Assembly (NCBI RefSeq): GCF_014217835.1
Contig: NZ_CP055263.1
Coordinates: 1,248,501 to 1,312,500, forward strand
Origin: Metabacillus sp. KUDC1714
GTDB taxonomy: Bacteria; Bacillota; Bacilli; Bacillales; Bacillaceae
Direction of reading: 5' to 3'
DNA: 64,000 bases
Shown: piece after piece, positions 29,229 through 38,620 of the stretch
How the letters are laid out: every line of letters begins with the position of its first letter
Position numbering within the stretch: the first letter of the stretch is position 1
Notes under the pieces: generated by a model
Database searches by the model: none
The model's input: only the letters and a program-made list of their open reading frames with translations
What the model was told of the DNA's origin: nothing
Made by a program: the position numbers and the translations under genes

Positions 29229-29669
29229 AACAATCAGCCCCTTTATGGACGCTTGTATTCTGATAAGAAGTAAGAAATCCTTATAAAACAATATGTTAAC
29301 CTCACCTTGTATTATTCTGGAAATTAAATAACAAGCCCTTTAAAAAAGCCTAATGTTTCTGCATACTCTATGCAAAACAAGTTATCTTATGTACTTCATT
29401 TATCACTGGGATCGGGTTGTCGATCGCATATCCATAGTACAAGAATGATTTAGTTTTCGCTAAACAATAAAAAACGCTTGAACATATTTTGTAAGTAGTT
29501 CCGTTTTTGTGGAGAAACATTGTATTTAGCATATCAATTATCAAAGTAATTGGTATGCTCTTTTCGTTAGTACAACAACATGTTCTTTCCTAATTCCCCC
29601 AATGAAATGTAACCACTTGACATTTTTGTAGGCTGTTTTTAATACAATTCTTGATAGAGGTGATGAAAA
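29229..29669 (+). promoter_or_regulatory. Intergenic region with sigma-E-like cwlJ promoter and a hairpin
   Basis: No gene is seen here. A hairpin with CTTTT after it (AGCATATCAATTA / TAATTGGTATGCT, 29528-29559) looks like a plus-strand terminator without an obvious gene in front. AATACAAT at 29641-29648 resembles a sigma-E -10 element and stands just before cwlJ, whose B. subtilis counterpart is sigma-E dependent. Confidence 0.4.
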
Positions 29670-30110
29670 GTGACGAGAGTAAAACATAGAGATAGTGACA
29701 TTGATTTAATTGCACGGATGATGCGGGCAGAGGCTGTGGGTGAAGGGCGACTAGGGATGCTTATGGTTGGGAATGTCATTGTAAATCGAGCAGTAGTTGA
29801 TTGTTTAGATTTTAAGGATTTAAGAACCATACGGGATGTAATTTTTCATGTTCAAGGAGGAAATTACTCTTTTGAAGCAGTACAAAAAGGTAGTTTATTT
29901 TATAGTCCAGCAAGAGATGTAGAGAGAAGATTGGCACGAAATGTAGTAAAGTTTTGGAGACAACATCCTTCTAAGTATGCTCTTTGGTATTTTAATCCGT
30001 ATGGTACGTGTCCACCTACATGGTATAATCAACCATTTGCAGGTCAATATAAACAACATTGTTATTATGAGCCACAGGCTAATACATGCGAAAGTGCTTA
30101 TAGGTATTAA
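29670..30110 (+). CDS. cwlJ: Spore cortex-lytic hydrolase CwlJ
   Basis: A 146-residue Hydrolase_2 family enzyme, matching B. subtilis CwlJ along its length. Signatures are LIARMMRAEAVGEGRLGMLMVGNVIVNR near 12-40, FYSPARDVERRLAR near 76 and WYFNPYGTCPPTWYNQPF near 110. CwlJ degrades cortex peptidoglycan during germination triggered by Ca-dipicolinate. The start is GTG, with AGGTGA upstream. No gerQ neighbour is present. It marks the organism as a spore former. Confidence 0.93.
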   Translation: MTRVKHRDSDIDLIARMMRAEAVGEGRLGMLMVGNVIVNRAVVDCLDFKDLRTIRDVIFHVQGGNYSFEAVQKGSLFYSPARDVERRLARNVVKFWRQHPSKYALWYFNPYGTCPPTWYNQPFAGQYKQHCYYEPQANTCESAYRY

Positions 30111-30183
30111 AGAAAGCTTGACGACAGTTGTTACCTGTTCTTCAACTAACGTGGCATTTAATAAGCTATATACACTTCAAATC

Positions 30184-30220
30184 AAAAAGCTTGAGTTTTT
30201 TATTTGCCTCAAGCTTTTTT
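30184..30220. terminator. Bidirectional terminator between cwlJ and lacI-family gene
   Basis: Stem AAAAAGCTTGAG / CTCAAGCTTTTTT with a 12-base T-rich loop. Confidence 0.85.
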
Positions 30221-30264
30221 GTCATCATCATTAGAATCGTTTATGTAGACACACGATCAGGTAC

Positions 30265-31290
30265 TCATTTTCCTTGTGACTCATTTAATTGCTTAACTGA
30301 GTTTCTGTAGACAATTTTACCTTTTACAGAAACTTGCTCCCATTTCTTTTGCTTACTTTTCAGCTTAGAAATGATTAAATTTACAGCGGTTCTCGACATT
30401 TCCTCGATATCTACTTCAACCGTTGTTAGCTTTGGTTCAGCAATTTGCGCATAAATATCATTATCAAAGCCTACAACTGAGCAATCCTCAGGTACACGAT
30501 AACCTAATGAATTCAGCTTGTTAATTAAATTATAGGCGATTTGATCACAGTTACAAACAAAGGCTGTAGGAAGCTTTTCGGGCATCTCCAAGTCAATATA
30601 CTTGCCACGATCATCACGATCATTGATAATATAAGCTTGATTTAATGGTAATTTATGCTCTAGTAGCGATTTATAATATCCTAAAAAACGATCTTGAATA
30701 CTACTAGTAGAATAGATATTTCCAACAAACCCGATCTCTTTGTGACCATTTTTTATAAGGTGATTCGTCATTTCATAAACACCAGAGAAATTGTCAGTGA
30801 TAACTGTATCTGCCTCGGCATCCTCATTATAAAAATCTATATAAACGATCGGGATTTCAATACGATTTAACAGATTTATATAGTCATTACTAATTTGTCC
30901 TAAAATAAGAAGTCCATCGACTTTTTTATCATAGTAGATTCTTGGTAATACATTGTGGTCCTCATCTTCAGAGCTAAGAATATGAAGAATACCACTATAC
31001 TGGTGCTGGTCCAAAACTCTTGCAATATGCTGGTAGAATTTCAAATAAAATGACTGTATTTCACCCGTAAAGCGCTCAGGAATAATAACACCAATATTGT
31101 ATGCTTGGCCTTCCTTCATTGATTTAGCTAAAGTATTAAATCGATAGCCCATCTCTTCCGCTACCTCTTTGATTTTTTGCTTTAGCTCATCGCTTACACC
31201 TTCTTTATCGTTCAATGCTTTTGAAATGGTGACACTACTTACACCAAGTCGAGCAGCAATGTCTCTCATTGTTACATTATTCCCCAAAAT
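30265..31290 (-). CDS. LacI-family transcriptional regulator
   Basis: About 341 residues. The N-terminal HTH and hinge are typical (VTMRDIAARLGVSSVTISKALNDKEGVSDELKQKI, then KSMKEGQAYNIGVIIP), followed by a periplasmic-binding-like sensor domain with DRFLGYY and SVVGFDND. TTG at 31290 is taken as start since GGAGGTGGG precedes it by seven bases. Downstream of manA on the same strand but beyond the manA terminator. A link to mannose or mannoside use is inferred only from position. Confidence 0.87.
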   Translation of the reverse strand: MLGNNVTMRDIAARLGVSSVTISKALNDKEGVSDELKQKIKEVAEEMGYRFNTLAKSMKEGQAYNIGVIIPERFTGEIQSFYLKFYQHIARVLDQHQYSGILHILSSEDEDHNVLPRIYYDKKVDGLLILGQISNDYINLLNRIEIPIVYIDFYNEDAEADTVITDNFSGVYEMTNHLIKNGHKEIGFVGNIYSTSSIQDRFLGYYKSLLEHKLPLNQAYIINDRDDRGKYIDLEMPEKLPTAFVCNCDQIAYNLINKLNSLGYRVPEDCSVVGFDNDIYAQIAEPKLTTVEVDIEEMSRTAVNLIISKLKSKQKKWEQVSVKGKIVYRNSVKQLNESQGK

Positions 31291-31490
31291 ACCCACCTCC
31301 GACACTCACTGAAATAAACAATTAAATTAATATAAGTAAATTGAATTAGAACGGAATTCTCCTTGTATATACATTTATTATAATGTAACTTGCATCTAAA
31401 TGCTCTATTATCTTTAAAAGAAATACTTACTAAAAGGACTTGATTACTAGAAAAAAGGGTTCGTTACTATTCTATTTTTGCCTTTATTCA

Positions 31491-31515
31491 AAAAAAATAG
31501 CCCCCTAAAGGAGCT
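31491..31515 (-). terminator. manA terminator
   Basis: Stem AGCTCC / GGGGCT (one G-T pair) with a short loop, then T7-8 on the minus strand. Confidence 0.7.
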
Positions 31516-31548
31516 TTAACTTTGACCACACAAATTCATATGCGGTGA

Positions 31549-32496
31549 TCATGGATGGGAAACAATTAGCTCTAGTGTCCCTGTTACAGTTAGCTGTGTT
31601 ATGTGTGCAGTTAGGATAAAGTGATCACCCTTTTTAACTGGAAGTGTTTCTTGACCAGTTGTTACCTCACCTTGTCCTTTGATCACACTACAAAGTAAAA
31701 ACGGCGCTTCACGTTCAGATTGATAGTCACCAGCAACCTCCCATTTATAAACAGAGAAGTACTCTCCTTCTACAAATGTCGTTATTTTTGTTCCACCTTG
31801 AACTTCAGATTGGAAATTCGCTTTATTCTCAGTATCAGGCACTGTTGTCACATCGATTGCCTTTTGTAAATGGAGTTCTCTTTTTTCACCGTTTTGATCG
31901 ACACGGTCATAATCGTATACTCGGTAGGTTGTATCAGAGCTTTGTTGTGTTTCAAGTACTAATGTCTCTTCACATAATGCATGGATTGTTCCGCTTGGTA
32001 CGTAAAAGAAATCACCAGGCTTTATCTTCACTCTTCTTAAAAGATCTTCCCACCTGCCTGAATGAATCATTTGCACAAGCTGTTCCTTAGAATGAGCATG
32101 GTGACCGAAAATCATTTCAGCATCTTGCTTACAATCAATAATATACCAGCATTCTGTTTTACCTAATTCACCGTTTTCGTTTACTTTCGCATATTGGTCA
32201 TTTGGGTGAACTTGTACACTTAAATCTGTCTTAGCATCCAATATTTTTGTGAGAAGTGGGAAACGATCTCCACTAACATTACCAAAGAGCTCACGATGAT
32301 GATCCCAAAGCCAGCTTAATTCTTTTCCTGCAAACGGTCCATTTTCAACTGTGCTATTTCCGTTTGGATGAGCACTAATCGCCCAGCATTCCCCAGTTTG
32401 TTCACTAGGAATTTCATAACCAAAGGAATCCTTTAAAGTTGTCCCACCCCAAATTCGTTCTTTAAAAACCGGTTTTAATTTGAGTAGCTCGATCAC
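31549..32496 (-). CDS. manA: Mannose-6-phosphate isomerase, class I
   Basis: A 315-residue zinc cupin enzyme interconverting mannose-6-P and fructose-6-P. The metal site shows LSVQVHPND near 95 and the Glu in KTECWYI near 115, with DFFYVPSGTIHAL near 162 supplying the later His. The short Firmicute form fits this length. It is a single gene with its own terminator; a 13/14 cre match lies upstream, suggesting CcpA control. Confidence 0.95.
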   Translation of the reverse strand: MIELLKLKPVFKERIWGGTTLKDSFGYEIPSEQTGECWAISAHPNGNSTVENGPFAGKELSWLWDHHRELFGNVSGDRFPLLTKILDAKTDLSVQVHPNDQYAKVNENGELGKTECWYIIDCKQDAEMIFGHHAHSKEQLVQMIHSGRWEDLLRRVKIKPGDFFYVPSGTIHALCEETLVLETQQSSDTTYRVYDYDRVDQNGEKRELHLQKAIDVTTVPDTENKANFQSEVQGGTKITTFVEGEYFSVYKWEVAGDYQSEREAPFLLCSVIKGQGEVTTGQETLPVKKGDHFILTAHITQLTVTGTLELIVSHP

Positions 32497-32624
32497 ATAT
32501 TTCTCCTCCTTACAATCTACTTATTTATGACTAGTAACACTCTATAGGACTGTTCCAACAATCCTTTCTAGGTACGATCGATCATAGGTTTTATTCATCT
32601 ATTATTCTATGTATCTAACACTCA

Positions 32625-32638
32625 TATAAACGCTTTCA
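32625..32638 (-). promoter_or_regulatory. cre-like site upstream of manA
   Basis: TGAAAGCGTTTATA on the minus strand matches 13 of 14 positions of the CcpA cre consensus, about 130 bp before manA. The rest of the gap 32497-32787 shows no gene. Confidence 0.5.
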
Positions 32639-32787
32639 TTATAGCATGAAATTATTTAGTAGAATGGGGGTTTGGGGAGACAAGATGGAAACCCCCTTTT
32701 CTGATTATAGATTACTTTATCGATAACTTCAAATAACTATATCGTTTAGTCTCTCAAGTTGTCAATGCTTGAATCAATAAATCCCGA

Positions 32788-34236
32788 TTACAAAATAGGT
32801 GAAAGCAAACGGGAGATCGACTCTTTGAAGCGGATTAATCTGGGGCGCTGATGATAGGCTTCTAATGATAGCTCCCTGGATAATGCGATATCGTTTTGAA
32901 AGAAATCATCAAGCTTTCGGGCAATCTCAGTGTCATAAATAAATGCATTTACCTCGAAATTTAATTTAAAGCTTCTCACATCTATATTTGCTGTACCTAC
33001 AGATGAGATTTCATGATCAACAATAATCGTTTTCGCATGGATAAAGCCATTTTCATAAATGTAAACACGTGCCCCTGAGCTTAACATTTCACCGATATAT
33101 GACATGGTTGCCCAATAAACAAATGGATGATCTGGTTTATTGGGAATCATGATATTGACGTCCACTCCAGATAAGCAGGCAATTTTTAAGGCATCAAGCA
33201 CACTTGCATCGGGAATAAAGTAAGGTGTTTGAATACGAATCGTCTTTCTCGCAGTTGAAATCATTTTAATATATCCGTTTTTAATCTGCTCCCATTCTGA
33301 ATCAGGACCACTTGTAACAATTTGTAAGCTACTATCCCCTTTTCTCACTGGCTTTGGAAAATGCTCTTGCAAGTACGAAATATTTCTCTTATGTGTTGCC
33401 TGGTTCCAGTCTAGGATAAATCGGGTTTGTATCGCATAAACGGCTGGACCTTGGATTCTTAAATGGGTATCGCGCCAATAACCAAACTTAGGGTCAAGGC
33501 CTAAGTACTCGTCACCAACGTTAAAGCCACCTACATATCCGATCTGACCGTCTATAATCACAAGCTTACGATGGTTTCGATAATTAAGACGTAAATTAAT
33601 CCATCTTAGCTTAGATGGAAAAAATTCTTCCACCTCACCCTCTGCCGCTCTTAGCTCGGCAAAAAAGGAACTTCGTAATCCTCTCGAACCTAAATCATCG
33701 TATAACACTCTTACCTTTATTCCTTGCTGGGCCTTTTTGGTTAACGCCTTTATAAGTCGATTTCCAAGCTGGTCATTTTTTAGAATGTAATATTGGAGAT
33801 GAATATGATCTTTCGCATTTTCGATATCCTCTAGCAGCTTATCAAATTTCTTATTTCCATCAATAAACACATCTACATGATTTTCTTTTGTTAACACTGC
33901 ATCATTATTGATCAAATGCATGTAAATAAGCTGTTTATTATCTCGCTCAGTTTCACTACGAAATTCAAACGTATCGTTCCGTATTTGCTCTAATTGCTTG
34001 CTTAATAATGTTTCAATCCCAAGCTTTTTCCGATCCTCCCACTGAAACATATGGTACCGACTTAAGTTTTGCCCAAAAAGCAAGTAAAGCAGAAACCCAA
34101 GCAAGGGGATAAAAAATAACACAAGTAACCATGCCCATGACGAAGAAGCATCTCTGCGTTCACGAAAAATTACAACAACTGCAAAAACAATATTTAATAA
34201 AATAATAATTCCAAGTAAAATTGATACAATATGCAT
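32788..34236 (-). CDS. cls: Cardiolipin synthase
   Basis: A 482-residue membrane phospholipase D-family enzyme that joins two phosphatidylglycerols into cardiolipin. Two N-terminal transmembrane helices (IVSILLGIIILLNIVFAVVVIF and WAWLLVLFFIPLLGFLLYLLF) precede two HKD motifs: HRKLVIIDG near 219 and HAKTIIVDH near 400, each followed by the expected Gly/Asn pattern (GGFNVG, GTANID). It stands alone; its upstream region holds repeat copy 3, shared with the divergent aminotransferase gene. Confidence 0.95.
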   Translation of the reverse strand: MHIVSILLGIIILLNIVFAVVVIFRERRDASSSWAWLLVLFFIPLLGFLLYLLFGQNLSRYHMFQWEDRKKLGIETLLSKQLEQIRNDTFEFRSETERDNKQLIYMHLINNDAVLTKENHVDVFIDGNKKFDKLLEDIENAKDHIHLQYYILKNDQLGNRLIKALTKKAQQGIKVRVLYDDLGSRGLRSSFFAELRAAEGEVEEFFPSKLRWINLRLNYRNHRKLVIIDGQIGYVGGFNVGDEYLGLDPKFGYWRDTHLRIQGPAVYAIQTRFILDWNQATHKRNISYLQEHFPKPVRKGDSSLQIVTSGPDSEWEQIKNGYIKMISTARKTIRIQTPYFIPDASVLDALKIACLSGVDVNIMIPNKPDHPFVYWATMSYIGEMLSSGARVYIYENGFIHAKTIIVDHEISSVGTANIDVRSFKLNFEVNAFIYDTEIARKLDDFFQNDIALSRELSLEAYHQRPRLIRFKESISRLLSPIL

Positions 34237-34338
34237 GTATGATCCTCGCTTACTATATTTATATACATAGTATATCGCGGAAACCGCTATTTCAGAAATA
34301 AACTACCAGTAAATGTTAGAATGAAGTTTATAATATTT

Positions 34339-34555
34339 GGCTCTTTTCTAAAAGATTGTTGTTTTTGAACAAAACTGATTAGGGTGATTGGAACGGATAT
34401 GCGAGACTCCTGTGGGAGTAGCGGGACAGATGAGACCCCGCAGGCGCTTCGCGCTGAGGAGGCTTATCGCCCGCCCCACGGAAAGCGAGCATCCTCTCGC
34501 TGCAATCAACCAACCCAATACTATTTTAAAAGCAACAAAGTTTGCGAAAACAGCC
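34339..34555. repeat. ~220-bp structured interspersed repeat, copy 3
   Basis: The most diverged copy. Paired changes keep the stems: GGTGAG/CTCACC of copies 1-2 is GATGAG/CTTATC here, and GCGGG/CCCGC is GTGGG/CCCAC. The terminal inverted repeat GGCT...TTGTTG / CAACAA...AGCC is clearest in this copy. It fills the divergent gap between cls and the aminotransferase gene, so it may affect both promoters. Confidence 0.85.
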
Positions 34556-34560
34556 TAATA

Positions 34561-34572
34561 TTTTGTCGAATA
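34561..34572. promoter_or_regulatory. 0A-box sequence before the aminotransferase gene
   Basis: TTTTGTCGAATA, matching the Spo0A box, lies 86 bp before the start codon and six bases past the repeat end. The same 12-mer occurs at 24615, 50717 and 52301. Confidence 0.45.
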
Positions 34573-34657
34573 CACTGTGAGAATACTCTTTAGTATGTTA
34601 AAATATTTCTTAATGAATTTTCAAAATTTTTATCTTCCATAGAGGTGAAACGAGATA

Positions 34658-35950
34658 ATGAATGAATTAGCACAAGCTTTAAATAATTCAATGAAAGAAG
34701 ACAACGAACATGTCTATAATATGTTGTCTCAATTAGGGAAAGAATTGTTTTATCCAAAGGGGATTTTAAGCCAATCTGCAGAAGCAGGGAAAAAAGCCCA
34801 TCGTTTCAATGCAACAATTGGTATCGCTACTGAAAACAATCAACCGATGCACTTTCAACACATTCAAAATCTTTTCGGTGATAAAATCGCACCTAAGGAC
34901 CTTTTCCCATACGCACCACCACAAGGAAAAGAAGATTTACGTAAAGTTTGGAAGAAAAAAATTCTTAATGATAACCCTAGCTTAAATGAAGAATTAGTCG
35001 GTTCACCAGTCGTAACAAATGCCCTTACACATGGATTAAGCATTGTGGCTGACTTATTTGTCGACGAAGGCAACCCAATCATCCTTCCAGATAAATATTG
35101 GGGTAATTACAACATTACCTTTAAAGTGCGTCGTGGAGGAACGGTTACAACGTATCCATTATTCAACGAAGCAGACGGTTTTAATGTTGAAGGCTTAAGA
35201 GAAGCGATCCAATCGCAAAAAGCAGCTGGAAAAGTTGTCGTGTTATTAAACTTCCCGAACAATCCAACCGGCTACACACCTCTTGAATCAGAAGCAAAAG
35301 AAATTGTTGCTGTTCTTAAAGAAGCAGCTGAAGAAGGCATAAATGTAGTAGCACTTATTGATGATGCGTATTTTGGATTATTTTACGAAGATTCAATTAA
35401 GGAATCAATCTTTAGCCTATTAGCTGACGCACACGAACGCATCCTCGCGATTAAAGTAGATGGAGCAACAAAGGAAAACTACGTATGGGGATTCCGTGTT
35501 GGATTTATCACATATGCTAGCAAAAGCGCTGCCGTTCTAAACGCATTAGAGCAAAAAACAAAAGGAATCATCAGGGGAACCATTTCAAGTGGCTCACACC
35601 CTTCTCAATCAATTATTCTACAATCATTACAGTCAAATGAGTTCAATGTAGAAAAAGAGCAAAAATTTGCGCTAATGAAACGCAGAGCAGATAAAACGAA
35701 AGAAGTACTTGCAAAAGAAGAATACCAAAAGTACTGGACATACTATCCATTTAATTCTGGATACTTTATGTGCCTTAAACTTAACAACATTAACGCAGAA
35801 GAGCTTCGTTTACACCTATTAGATAAATACGGAGTCGGAACAATTTCAATCAATTCTACAGATCTTCGTATTGCATTCTCATGTGTTGAGGACTCAGACA
35901 TAGAGGAATTATTTGATCTGATTGCTAAAGGTGCAGCAGACTTGCAGTAA
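34658..35950 (+). CDS. Class I/II PLP-dependent aminotransferase
   Basis: A 430-residue fold-type I PLP enzyme. Landmarks are PQGKEDLRKVW near 88, NFPNNPTGYTP near 200 for substrate and PLP binding, LIDDAYFGLFY near 236, and KVDGATKENYVWGFRVGF near 266 holding the probable Schiff-base lysine and phosphate-binding Arg. Substrate specificity is not evident. AGAGGTGA precedes the ATG. It is a single gene with a strong terminator and no biosynthetic neighbours. Confidence 0.85.
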   Translation: MNELAQALNNSMKEDNEHVYNMLSQLGKELFYPKGILSQSAEAGKKAHRFNATIGIATENNQPMHFQHIQNLFGDKIAPKDLFPYAPPQGKEDLRKVWKKKILNDNPSLNEELVGSPVVTNALTHGLSIVADLFVDEGNPIILPDKYWGNYNITFKVRRGGTVTTYPLFNEADGFNVEGLREAIQSQKAAGKVVVLLNFPNNPTGYTPLESEAKEIVAVLKEAAEEGINVVALIDDAYFGLFYEDSIKESIFSLLADAHERILAIKVDGATKENYVWGFRVGFITYASKSAAVLNALEQKTKGIIRGTISSGSHPSQSIILQSLQSNEFNVEKEQKFALMKRRADKTKEVLAKEEYQKYWTYYPFNSGYFMCLKLNNINAEELRLHLLDKYGVGTISINSTDLRIAFSCVEDSDIEELFDLIAKGAADLQ

Positions 35951-35968
35951 TCATATATGATTAGAAAT

Positions 35969-35996
35969 GCCCGCCATGAATGAATTGGCGGGCTTT
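35969..35996 (+). terminator. Aminotransferase gene terminator
   Basis: GCCCGCC / GGCGGGC stem with an 11-base loop followed by TTTATATT. Confidence 0.85.
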
Positions 35997-36111
35997 ATAT
36001 TATCTTAAAAGAGAAGAATACATTCAAAAAAAGACTACCCCTTTGTATCGACCTCACCTCAACCATATACTTTGACGGCTACTCTTGCCATCCACCCTAC
36101 TATTATAATTC

Positions 36112-36159
36112 TGTCACTTTAGACGGTATTTTGCACCTTTTTTAAGTACTATTTTGCAC
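36112..36159 (+). repeat. 48-bp repeat, left copy (TGTCACTTTAG...TTTTGCAC)
   Basis: Begins TGTCACTTTAG and contains two ATTTTGCA blocks 23 bp apart. A second 48-bp copy, 39 of 48 bases identical, lies inverted at 39780-39827. A hairpin (AAACCCA / TGGGTTT, 36171-36210) follows just inside it. The gap 35951-36471 otherwise shows no convincing gene; the 80-codon minus frame at 36215-36457 is not recognised. Confidence 0.75.
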
Positions 36160-36471
36160 ACCCAACATTAAAACCCAACAACCTTCACATTAGAAGATAA
36201 GCTGGGTTTCTTCATTAATTATGTCCAATCACTAAACTATTTCGTGCAGCTTCTACTACTTCGGTGGTAATTGATGTAAGGTGATTTATTTCGAGTTCAA
36301 TTTGAGTAAATAGACGGTGAAGACAGGTTGCTTTTTTGATAAAGAGCGCTTTTTTAATTTTGTTCCACAATCTGGCCAGATTCTTGCATAACAGCAGGTA
36401 AATTTGTTGATGATGTAGAAATTTAATCGTATAGTCGTTGTTAATCGAATTATACAAGGGTGGGAGTTAAT

Positions 36472-37503
36472 GTGTTAATAAAACCAAAGAAATTGCAGCC
36501 AGGAGATATTGTTGCAACAATAAGTCCTTCATGGGGAGGGGCAGGTGATCCTGAGCTAATATGGCGTTATGAGCAAGGTGTAAAGAGATTAGAAGAAGTT
36601 TTCGGTCTTAAGGTTGTCCCAATGCCGAATAGTTTGAAAGGTGGAGATTACCTTTATAAGAATCCACAAGCTCGTGCGGAAGATTTGATGACGGCATTTA
36701 AAGATAAGAGCATTAAAGGAATCTTTGCAAATATTGGTGGAGAAGATAGTATTCGTTTACTTCCTTATATTGATTTTAATGTAATACATGAGAATCCAAA
36801 AATTTTTATGGGCTATTCAGATGTAACGATTTCGCATTTGTTTTGCCATAAAGCAGGTATATCATCTTTTTACGGCCCAGCGATTTTAGTTGATTTTGCA
36901 GAAAATGTTGAAATGGATACATACACAATTGAAAGGGTAAGGCGAATGTTCTTTTCAAATGAAGTTATCGGTGAAATTCAACCAGCTAAAGAATGGACAA
37001 GTGAGTATTTGGAATGGGATGAAGCGAATAAGAACAAGCGCCGTACGATGCAGCAGAATTCGGGTTATGAATTACTTCAAGGTTCAGGTATCGTACAAGG
37101 GCGTTTGATTGGTGGTTGTATTGAAGTGTTAGAGTTCGCGAAAGGAACAGAAATTTGGCCTGATAAGAAATATTGGGATGATAGCATTCTTTTCTTTGAA
37201 ACATCTGAAGAAAAGCCAAAACCAGAACATATAAAATATTGGCTGCGGAATTATGCTGCACAAGGTATTCTGCAAAAAGCGAATGGAATCATTTTTGGTA
37301 AACCACAAGACGAGGAGTATTACGAAGAATATAAAGTAGAAATTCAAAAAGTCATGAAGGAATATGATTTGGAAAATTTGCCGATTCTTTATAACTTGAA
37401 TTTTGGTCATACCGAACCGAAGTTTATTTTACCATATGGCGCGATGGCAGAGATTAACTGTAACAATGAGACTTTCTTTATTTTAGAAAGTGGAGTGGAG
37501 TAA
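36472..37503 (+). CDS. S66 family LD-carboxypeptidase, MccF-like
   Basis: About 343 residues. The S66 serine-peptidase triad is visible: nucleophile Ser in FMGYSDVT near 120, Glu in IGGCIEVLEF near 220 and His in NFGHTEPKF near 318. MccF relatives cleave the aminoacyl-nucleotide of microcin C-type antibiotics and give immunity; others trim tetrapeptides of peptidoglycan. GTG at 36472 is chosen for the GGGTGGGAG site before it; another GTG four codons upstream overlaps that site. First gene of the segment bounded by inverted 48-bp repeats. Confidence 0.87.
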   Translation: MLIKPKKLQPGDIVATISPSWGGAGDPELIWRYEQGVKRLEEVFGLKVVPMPNSLKGGDYLYKNPQARAEDLMTAFKDKSIKGIFANIGGEDSIRLLPYIDFNVIHENPKIFMGYSDVTISHLFCHKAGISSFYGPAILVDFAENVEMDTYTIERVRRMFFSNEVIGEIQPAKEWTSEYLEWDEANKNKRRTMQQNSGYELLQGSGIVQGRLIGGCIEVLEFAKGTEIWPDKKYWDDSILFFETSEEKPKPEHIKYWLRNYAAQGILQKANGIIFGKPQDEEYYEEYKVEIQKVMKEYDLENLPILYNLNFGHTEPKFILPYGAMAEINCNNETFFILESGVE

Positions 37504-37597
37504 ATTAATTTTCTAAACGGTTTCTATTGGGAATTCCATAACAAATAACGAATTAATTAAATATGTTTGTCACACAATTTTCATGGGGGAATTATCA

Positions 37598-38107
37598 ATG
37601 AAACTTTTCCATTTTAGTGAAAATCCTAATATTACTTACTTCGAACCACATGTTCCCAAAACCAATTCCAAGGAAGAATCATTTGTCTGGGCAATTGATG
37701 AAGAGCACGCACCACATTATTATTTTCCTCGTGAATGCCCACGTGTGGCTTTCTGGACATCTTCAGAAACTACAGGTGACGACTTAATTCGTTTCTTTGG
37801 CCATACTTCTGTCAATCGAATTATCGCAATAGAAACATCTTGGCTTAAACGTATTAGAGAAACAGAACTATATGCTTACACGTTACCATCTGAAACTTTT
37901 GAGTGCTTTGATGTAAATGCTGGTTACTATGTTTCTCGAAAAGCTGTTACCCCCCTTTCTGTTGACCCTGTTGGAGATTTATTAGATAGACTTGTGCAAA
38001 CAAACATAGAATTACGAATTACACCAACCCTCTGGAAGCTTCGTGATGAAATCATACATTCATCAGTAAGCTTTTCTATCATTCGAATGAGGAATGCATC
38101 ACACTAA
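37598..38107 (+). CDS. DUF6886 family protein
   Basis: A protein of about 169 residues starting MKLFHFSENPNI, with FVWAIDEEHAPHYYFPRECPRVAFW near 30-55 and IAIETSWLKRI near 82, the pattern of the uncharacterised DUF6886 family. Some features (an early HFSEN motif and later ARC-like FWT) recall ADP-ribosyl-type or DUF952 folds, but this is speculation. GGGGGA precedes the ATG at 37598. Lies 94 bp after the MccF-like gene on the same strand. Confidence 0.75.
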   Translation: MKLFHFSENPNITYFEPHVPKTNSKEESFVWAIDEEHAPHYYFPRECPRVAFWTSSETTGDDLIRFFGHTSVNRIIAIETSWLKRIRETELYAYTLPSETFECFDVNAGYYVSRKAVTPLSVDPVGDLLDRLVQTNIELRITPTLWKLRDEIIHSSVSFSIIRMRNASH

Positions 38108-38160
38108 TATTAAGCTATAGGGCAGGAGTATTGAATAAGGGAGCTATTGGAGGAAGTAAG

Positions 38161-38580
38161 ATGAAGACCGTGTGTAAGGCTATTATTGAAGATTTGGAAA
38201 AAATAGTTAATATAGACAGTGAGGTTATTGGCAACACAAGCAGACGAGACTATATTGAGAATGCCATTAAGCTAGGACACTGTATAATAGCGAAAGAAGA
38301 AGAGTACATTGTGGGATTTTTAATTTACGATACTAACTTCTTTGAATGTTCTTTTATATCACTAATTATTGTGTCACCGTCCAAAAGACGAAAAGGATAT
38401 GCAAGCTTACTGATGGATTATATGATGAGTACATCCCCTACTACGAAGGTATTTTCTTCTACTAATCGTTCTAACATTAATATGCAAAAAGTATTTAATA
38501 CAAATGGATTTATTCAGAGTGGCATAGTAGAAAATTTAGATGAAGGAGATCCTGAAGTCATATACTTTAAATCAAAGTAG
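38161..38580 (+). CDS. GNAT-family N-acetyltransferase
   Basis: A short acetyltransferase of 139 residues. Motif A is SFISLIIVSPSKRRKGYASLLMDYMM near 64-90, and the final FNTNGFIQSG matches the GNAT C-terminal strand. ATG 38161 is chosen because GGAGG lies seven bases upstream; the longer TTG frame has none. Third gene of the accessory segment; its 3' end abuts the broken end of the IS110 relic. Confidence 0.82.
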   Translation: MKTVCKAIIEDLEKIVNIDSEVIGNTSRRDYIENAIKLGHCIIAKEEEYIVGFLIYDTNFFECSFISLIIVSPSKRRKGYASLLMDYMMSTSPTTKVFSSTNRSNINMQKVFNTNGFIQSGIVENLDEGDPEVIYFKSK

Positions 38581-38620
38581 TAGTTATTCAAGATTAGGGG
38601 TCAAAAGTGGAAGGTCGTTA

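Noticed and set aside
36215..36457. 80-codon minus-strand ORF before the MccF-like gene
   Set aside because: No recognisable family or clear ribosome site. A hairpin after its stop keeps it possible, but composition does not look coding.
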